DNA from: Apostichopus japonicus
Taxonomy: Eukaryota; Echinodermata; Holothuroidea; Aspidochirotida; Stichopodidae
Length of the DNA stretch: 64,000 bases
Reading direction: 5' to 3'
NCBI RefSeq assembly: GCF_037975245.1
Contig: NC_092580.1
Coordinates: forward strand, 26,582,501-26,646,500
Positions 58,076 to 64,000 of the stretch are shown here, in pieces (the stretch's first letter is position 1; the number at the start of each line of letters is the position of its first letter). A program made the translations under genes and the position numbers. The notes below the pieces were generated by a model that made no database searches, had not been told where the DNA came from, and saw only the letters and a list, made by a program, of their open reading frames with translations.

Positions 58076-59370
58076 ACTGGTAAATTTTCAATTTGTCCAG
58101 ACAGAGTGACTTTATCTAAAGTTAATCTTCACTGCATGCTGCGGACAACCTGTACAATTAGAACAGTTTGAGAATTAACCCGTTTCCATAATCCAGTTAC
58201 AGGAATGCTTTGGTGACTTGTTCGTAGGTCTACAGGACAATGACGCTTTGACATCCTTTTGACCATACCTTGTTACATCAACGTTGATAGTTTTCCAACA
58301 GAATCTCGACAAATTCTGTTGTCTGGTTTATCTATGTCAAGATGAGCACCTTCAAAGAGATAAGAAAATTCATGATCAAGGAGATATCATGTTTTTTTTT
58401 GTCCCCCCCCCCCTCCCCCTCCAAAAAAACCCCCACAATTATATGGGCTTCAGGATTGGTAATTCTAGCTAAAGTGCCACTAAATTTGAATTACATCTCT
58501 ATATCAGTGTTTGAAATGGAATATTTCTATTATTGTACATATTGCATGGCCACTATTGGGGTATAGATGTTTATGCAGTTTTCTTCTACAGTGAGGTTTG
58601 GCATGTAGTGAATATGGCACACCTAAAAAATACTATCTGGCCTTCAATATCTTACCAACCAAATTAATGACATGAATATGTTACGTACATTATTAGTGCC
58701 ACTTTCCTCTAGAAATAGGCTACGCCATAGTCCATTAGTTGCATGTTATATTGTCGCATGCATGCAGACCAGACTATCTCTGTAAGCTTTAGCATGATTT
58801 GGTTATGATTGTTAACTTCTATGAAAGGCAGAGCGATAAAATGTGGAAATTTATGATATTTCCCCCAAAATTCATACAATAACAACTTTGCTCAAGCATA
58901 GAACTGATTATAATGTTGCATAAGCAATTGCTTGACTTTTGGGAATGAGTTTTTAAAACTAACCAAACGTGGTAAAAGAATATCATGAATTGTGCACCAA
59001 TCAGGCCTATAGAGGCCTGGTTATATTTTAACTGTGGAATGGCCGTTCGCCATTCAACAACCATAGGCATAGTGTGTATCCTATACTGTAAGTTACAGAC
59101 ATTACCTTAGGTGCCAGTAGTGCTATGAGCTGCCTCGATTTGAGAAGCCCTAGATAGCAAAACCTTCCTTCAATTTCGGTATGCAAGAGTTCCATTTTCA
59201 GCCAGTCTGAAAAACTTACCTTTTTTCCGTAAGATCTTTCTCTGTTTTATTTTTTGTGTGAAACCACTTGGATAGCTCTCATCTTTTAGAATATCGGCAA
59301 TTTGTCTCACGTTTTTAGTTGTCGCACGTATGGCAAGCCGTTTTAACATTTACCTCGGAATTCGACTTAA
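58076..59370. other. No recognised feature
   Basis: AT-rich sequence with a C10 tract and C/A-rich stretch at 58403-58437. No family motif in the short frames. Confidence 0.4.
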
Positions 59371-59372
59371 GT

Positions 59373-59643
59373 CGAATGCATTTCACTTAAGTGGAATGCA
59401 TTCCAATTAAGTGAAATTGTATTCCACTTAAGTGGAATACAATTCCACTTAAGTGGAATTCAATTTCACTTAAGTGGAAATGGACATTTCTATTTCACTT
59501 AAGTGGAAATGCATTTCCACTTAAGTGGAATACAATTCTACTTAAGCTAAATAGCCCATCTATTTCACTTAAGTGGAATACAATTCCACTTAAGTGAAAT
59601 GCATTTCCACTTAAGTGAAATACAATTCCACTTAAGTGGAATG
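59373..59643. repeat. Palindromic array (TTCCACTTAAGTGGAA)
   Basis: Around a dozen units in which CACTTAAGTG or TTCCACTTAAGTGGAA palindromes are separated by short links such as 'tacaa' and 'tgcat'. Almost every unit is self-complementary about TTAA. It adjoins the 3' end of the LINE that follows, so it might be that LINE's 3' tail repeat. Confidence 0.88.
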
Positions 59644-59644
59644 C

Positions 59645-61288
59645 AAACATCAAAATGACCCTAGAAAATATGAGTAACAGTGGGAGATGACCGGATAGTT
59701 TGAGGGATATTGTTCCAGAGTTTTGGTACTTGCATGCTGAATGATCCGGCACCATACTTTCTGATTCTCCTGGGAACATCAAGACGAAGAACATCCATCG
59801 ATGATCGGAGTCCCTCCCTTGATGGTGTGCATATGGAGATGTATTCGGAGGGGTAAGTGGGTGCAAGACCATTTAGGGACTGCAGATGTACAAAAGTGTC
59901 TTGAAAACAATCCGCTGTCTATTGGAAGCCACTTGAGAGTAGTCAACAGTTCGGATGCAGAATGAATTTGGGCACTTGAAAGATTATCCGAGCGGCTTTT
60001 TTTCTGCAGTCGTTGCCATCGCAAGATGTCAGTCCTCTTGCATCCAAGAATGAGGGAGTTTTCATAGTCAAATTTGCAAGAACAAGGCACGCATGATGGT
60101 AATGCAGGTATCTTGATTTATTAAGCTCCGGATTCTTGATATGTTCCACAAAAAGATGTTCAATAACTTGCTTAAAGATGTAACATGTGCCGACATGGCC
60201 ATTGCAGAGTAGAAAACAATACCCAAATTCCTGATTGTTGAAGATGGTGATATTTCAGTGGTTCCAATGCATATTGTGGTTCCAGAAAGACCAGGCATTA
60301 TGTGGGGTGGTAAGGCAATAAACATATTCATTGAGTTTGACTTTATTTTGAGTTATCCAATTCCGAATCTCTGCAGCACAACATGACAACTTGAAGATGA
60401 TACTCGCAGCTTCACCAGGTATCTTTGGATCAAAGGTATCGTGCACTTGTATGTCATCTGCATATATGTAAAACATGTAGCCATGTCGACGAATGATTGT
60501 AGCTACATGCTGAGCATACTTTGTAAAACCCCGTAGACCAATAATGGATCCTTTGGGAAGACCATGTTCAAGGGTAAATCGATCCGACATCTCTCCACTG
60601 ATACAAACTCTGAAATTGGGACCAGTCATATAGGGTTTGAACCACTGGAGTGCTGTGACTTTGATACCAAAGTCATGTTCAAACTGGTGGAAGAGTATCA
60701 CATGGTCAATGATATCAAAGGCAGCAGACAAACCCAGTATGCCCAAGAAGGCGGCGTGATACTTGTCCAGTGCACGGGTGATATCGTCTTTAGGGTGGCA
60801 TACTCCTATTATAGTCTTTATCCATAATTGGGTAAATTGAGGCAATTTTAGACCCCTTTAGGCCTCCCAGGTTTACAAGTGACGAAAACTTCCGGCTCGG
60901 ATAGCAAAATATCTACATGGTCATGATACCAAAAACAATGATGATGCCATGAAAGGCCAATTTGTCAGCTATCCGGTGATGGGTAGCGTTTAGCTAGTGA
61001 CAACTTCTATCTAGACTTAAAGACCACATTACTTTTGTGATTTAGTGTGTAAGTCAATGGGCTTTTAATGGGCGTATGCTACCTTCTTTGAACAGCCTGC
61101 GCAGAGCCGTTTCAGTGCTGTGCTTGGTCTTATACGCAGACTGAAAGACTTCATTAAGACCGTTCCTCTCCATATGCTCATTGAACTGGGAAATCACAGC
61201 CTTCTCGATCACTCTGCCAATAAAACTGATGTTGGATACTCGGGCTGGCCTGTAGTTCTGTAACTCATTCCTATCAAGATTAAGTACA
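59645..61288 (-). pseudogene. CR1/L2-like LINE reverse transcriptase, interrupted
   Basis: Read from 61288 downward: LDRNELQNYRPARVSNISFI, NEHMERNGLNEVFQSAYKTK, HSTETALRRLFK; then an inserted MITE; then DDITRALDKYHAAFLGILGL, SAAFDIIDHVILFHQFEHDF, HGLPKGSIIG, MFYIYADDIQVHD (the FADD/YADD catalytic box), SSTIRNLGIVF, and in shifted frames IDYENSLILG, LQRLQKKAARII and LWNNIP. The order is that of CR1/L2/Rex-type LINE RT and its C-terminal tail. Several frameshifts are present after 60300. The 5' endonuclease part is absent. Confidence 0.85.
60792..61084. mobile_element. 293-bp MITE inserted in the LINE
   Basis: The termini AGGGTGGCATACTCC and (inverted) AGGTAGCATACGCCC are similar over about 23 bp. 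The 5-bp sequence TCTTT flanks both sides (60787-60791; 61085-61089). Deleting the element and one flank copy restores the LINE frame as ...RRLFK-DDITRALD, so the boundaries are exact. The transposon superfamily is not clear from a 5-bp duplication. Confidence 0.87.
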
Positions 61289-61425
61289 ATGTGGCGAAGG
61301 CTCCCGCAGAAACGGGAGCCACCGGAAAACGGGGGCCTTCGGCTCCCAGTTGAGGCTCCAAGGGGGGGGGGCAGAAGATGAAGTGGCACGGTATTTATTA
61401 CTTTTACACACACACACACACTGGG
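61289..61425. repeat. Low-complexity link with (AC)n tract
   Basis: Contains a short inverted 'ggctcccg...cgggagcc' stem near 61300-61323, a G10 run and an (AC)8 tract at 61407-61422. It separates two LINE fragments. Confidence 0.6.
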
Positions 61426-61454
61426 GTAATAGGGAGGCATATCTGGCATCGAGG

Positions 61455-61757
61455 AATTCTGACCTGAAGCATTCTACGCCAAACCCACAACTCAAGTGAT
61501 TCTATTTTCTTCATGTCATTCTGTTTAAATGCCCAACTTTCTGCACCATAGAGGGCTACACTCCACACGAGAGATTTCACCAGCTGTTCCTTCAGTTTCA
61601 GGCTGATCTCTTTTGCTTTCCACAATTCAATTAGTTGGCTGGCGGCATCCCTTGCATTTGCTAACCTAGTACAAATCTCTGGTGTAGAGTCTCCATCAAT
61701 CCTTACCATTAAGCCAAGGTATTTGAAGCGGTCTACCTGGATTGTAATTGGTAGCAA
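61455..61757 (-). pseudogene. LINE RT C-terminal fragment (RTE-like or related)
   Basis: Reads VDRFKYLGLMVRIDGDSTPE, then LKLKEQLVKSLVWSVALYGA, ESWAFKQND and LELWVWRRMLQV. This 'fkYLGs.i..dG....ei..Ri......l.....s..lk..l.ks.v.svllYG.EtW' block is the thumb region of LINE RTs of a different type from the element at 59645-61288. 5' and 3' parts are missing. Confidence 0.75.
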
Positions 61758-61759
61758 AC

Positions 61760-62640
61760 TGAATGCGTGTCCTCACGGCTCAACTTGTCGACCCTGGAAA
61801 TACCCTGTCTAATTAAGTGAAGGAGGTATCCGACATTGAAGAAATAACCAGCTAAGATGGATACCTGGTGTTCAAAATCACGTGGGTGGGAGCAAATGCG
61901 TTTAGGTCTGAGGCATTGGCTGTAAACAATAGAACTCTTGAGATTATGCGGGTGCAAAACTATTAACGTCTTAATACATATGAATATCAGTGGGCGTATG
62001 ATAGACCGAAGTGGTTAAGGAATTGCCATCTAACTTGGCAAAATCTAGAAATGATATTTGGTGTTTACAAACTTCGACAGAAAATTTAATGCTGTCATGA
62101 AAAGAATTAATATGATCAAAAACAGACTTAAGAGATTCTTTACCATGCAGCCAGACCAAAAATATATTGTCAATGTACCTATAATAATGTGATGGCTTAA
62201 GAGGAGAAGTGGATAGCATTTCCTGTTCCAAATCGTGCATAAATATGTTGGCGTAACGTGGTGCCATTTTAGTGCCCATATCGGTAACATTGATTTGGAG
62301 ATAATATTTCCCATTAAAAGAGAAATAATTATTACTTAATATGAAACGTAAAATAGGCGTAAAATAGGACCAAGATCGTCAGCTAAAGTGGGGTTGGTGG
62401 CATACTCACTACCAAAATTTTGGCAAGCGATAATTCCCTCACCATGAGGGATATTAGTGTACAAATAGGATACGTCCATAGTAACAAGTATGAAATTAAT
62501 CGGTAACGCCTTGATAGTATTCAGGATTCTCAAAACATGTTTAATGTCCTGTATATACGAGAGAATATGGTTTAATAAAGGGTTGAGTATGAAGTCTATG
62601 TATCCTGAAAGATGCCCAGTAACTGTACCAATTCCTCACA
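61760..62640 (-). pseudogene. Penelope-like element reverse transcriptase
   Basis: Read from 62640 downward: GHLSGYIDFILNPLLNHILS, FILVTMDVSYLYTNIPHGEG, then GTKMAPRYANIFMHDLEQEM, RYIDNIFLVWLHGKESLKSV, and after a stop at 61971, HPHNLKSSIVYSQCL and RKRIC-type residues. 'DVsSLYTNIPhdeGi', 'GtkMAPpyANifM' and 'RYIDDiF' are diagnostic for Penelope-like RTs. The catalytic YIDD is YIDN here. The C-terminal GIY-YIG endonuclease is absent; another LINE fragment begins instead. Confidence 0.85.
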
Positions 62641-62655
62641 CCTAAGCACTCATCG

Positions 62656-62860
62656 TTGGGTACGTTTTACACTTTACCTAAAGTCCACAAACTTCCTAAA
62701 TTAATAGCAGACGCTCAACAGGCACTACCCGGAGTGACCACTTCTGACCCTGAGAAAATCCGCAGTTCAGAAATTTGCCAGGGCACTCAAGCTACTCCCT
62801 CCTTGCAGACCTATTATTTCAGGTTCGAAACCGGTAAGAATGCGCGTAACTCTACTGTAG
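62656..62860 (+). pseudogene. Penelope-like element, inverted 5' RT segment
   Basis: On the plus strand: GTFYTLPKVHKLPK, then in a shifted frame PPCRPIISGSKPVR. In Penelope-like RTs 'FY.LPKiHKp...gRPIvSg' lies just before the block at 62640. The segment is in opposite orientation to the rest of the RT and abuts it. Confidence 0.7.
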
Positions 62861-63479
62861 GCATTTGTCACTTGTATCGAACAATGCTAGATTTGTGTTG
62901 GTACCATATTTTGCCTTACCTCTAGAGATCAAACATGATGCTTACCAACAAGAAATCATTTGTGATTTCTTTTGCCGGAAGAAAGATTTGCATCATTTAG
63001 TCTTTCTCTAATCTTGCTTTACTTTGACCTGATTGGCTTATTCTGCTTTAGTTTTACAGATAAAAAACAACAATTACTTGATTTCTTATATAATATTCTG
63101 AAGAAAAACATGTTGACTGCAACATAGTCCATGTTAGATAAAAATATATTAGTTTCTGAAGGCAGAGTGGGCTTTGAACTGTTTCAGATATAACTTGTTG
63201 TCAAATCCGATAGATAGTATGTTATAGCGTCTCCGACATTGTACACGGTATGCAGCAGACATAGTTACTGACTTGCTCTCCACGCATCTCACTTGCTCTG
63301 GGGATTTCCAGACTTTTGAAACTTTTGGTGAGATCTCTCCTCCAAATTCTCTCCGCTAATGGTCCCTTTTTCTTTTCTCTCCCTTTCTCTCTCTCTCCAC
63401 CTCTCCCTCTCTCCACCCACCTTTCTCTACCATTCATCATCTCTCATTCTCTCTCCTTTTACCTCTCATTTATGGCGGG
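62861..63479. other. No gene; pyrimidine-rich tract
   Basis: AT-rich to 63330, then a CT-rich stretch (63362-63465) producing Ser/Leu-rich artefact frames. Confidence 0.45.
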
Positions 63480-64000
63480 TCATCAGTCTCAAATCAGATT
63501 TAAATCGACATAAACCAGTTTCCTTCGATTTATACCAGTTTCCAGCAGCTGAAATTGACTTCTACCGATTTAAATCGACAGATACCAGTTTTATTCTACA
63601 TATCATCGATTTAAATTGACATATACCAATTTAAATCGATGATAAGTAGAATAAATTGATATATGACAGTTTAAATCGATGATATGTCGAATTACACTGG
63701 TATATGTTGATTAGAATCGATGATATGTATGGCGGGCCATCAGTCTCAAATCGTGGAAGATCGACTTTTACCGATTTATATCGACATATACCAATTTCCT
63801 TCGACTTATACCAGTTTCCAGCAGCTTACCAGTTTAATTCTACATATCATCGATTTAAATCGACATATACCAGTTTCATTCGACATTTAATCGATTAAAA
63901 GCGACATATACCAATTTAAATCGATGATCAGTAAAATAAATCGATGATGTGTCCATTTAAATCGGCATATACCAGTTTAAATCGACTTATACCAGTTTAA
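63480..64000. repeat. CGATTTAAATCG dyad array (runs past window end)
   Basis: Same family as 42170-42640, in inverted orientation, with units such as 'atttaaatcgacatatacca' and 'atttaaatcgatgatatg'. The phrase 'catcagtctcaaatc' occurs at 63481 and 63740, so the array also has a higher-order period of about 260 bp. It is not terminated within the window. Confidence 0.85.

Overview
This window is animal nuclear DNA. The coding exons are short and bounded by GT/AG splice sites, there are GPI-anchored Ly6 and M28B peptidase genes, and repeats and transposon relics fill most of the sequence. Frequent 'aggcct'-type words, a Gmr1-like LTR element, Penelope-like and CR1/L2-like retroelements, and a DUF6589/CXC giant ORF suggest a marine invertebrate deuterostome such as an echinoderm. 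That assignment is an inference and no marker gene here fixes it.

Layout. 0.3-5.1 kb: mosaic of blocks that recur at 14.9-23 kb, including a CR1/L2-like LINE relic on the minus strand. 5.26-5.98 and 6.73-7.33 kb: two hAT-type non-autonomous elements with 8-bp target duplications. 8.76-10.50 kb: a complete three-exon Ly6/uPAR-like GPI-anchored protein gene (minus). 11.4-13.4 kb: a dyad-rich minisatellite, then four tandem ~300-bp units, with a second diverged copy at 19.3-20.6 kb. 22.18-22.41 kb: a perfect 52-bp inverted repeat. 24.07-26.62 kb: six exons encoding the membrane anchor and PA-domain half of a glutamate carboxypeptidase II/NAALADase-like protein (plus); the peptidase exons are not visible.

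32.17-37.38 kb (minus): the most interesting unit. It is an intronless reading frame of about 1,740 codons, now broken by an 8-bp tandem duplication and an A8-tract slip. It combines an N-terminal Cys-rich zinc-ribbon-like region, a DUF6589-like middle domain, a nuclease-like region whose motif order follows FEN1/XPG nucleases, and a C-terminal tesmin/TSO1 CXC domain. A spliced-looking 5' exon with a nearby TATA box lies at 38.6-38.7 kb, next to a divergent plus-strand exon resembling a THAP domain. A clearer THAP relic is at 42.8 kb.

39.3-51.7 kb: TTAA-flanked MITEs of several families, a tRNA-derived SINE, minisatellites, and long trinucleotide and TA microsatellites. 52.0-55.5 kb: a decayed Gmr1-like LTR retrotransposon in which integrase precedes reverse transcriptase, ending in a fold-back inversion inside the RT. 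57.4 kb: an intron-bounded integrase relic. 59.4-62.9 kb: nested LINE and Penelope-like fragments, one LINE carrying a cleanly inserted 293-bp MITE. 42.2-42.6 and 63.5-64.0 kb: AT-rich arrays built on the palindrome CGATTTAAATCG.

Only the Ly6 gene looks intact. The NAALADase-like gene is partial, and nearly everything else is mobile or repetitive DNA in some state of decay. No tRNA, rRNA, CRISPR or operon structure is present.
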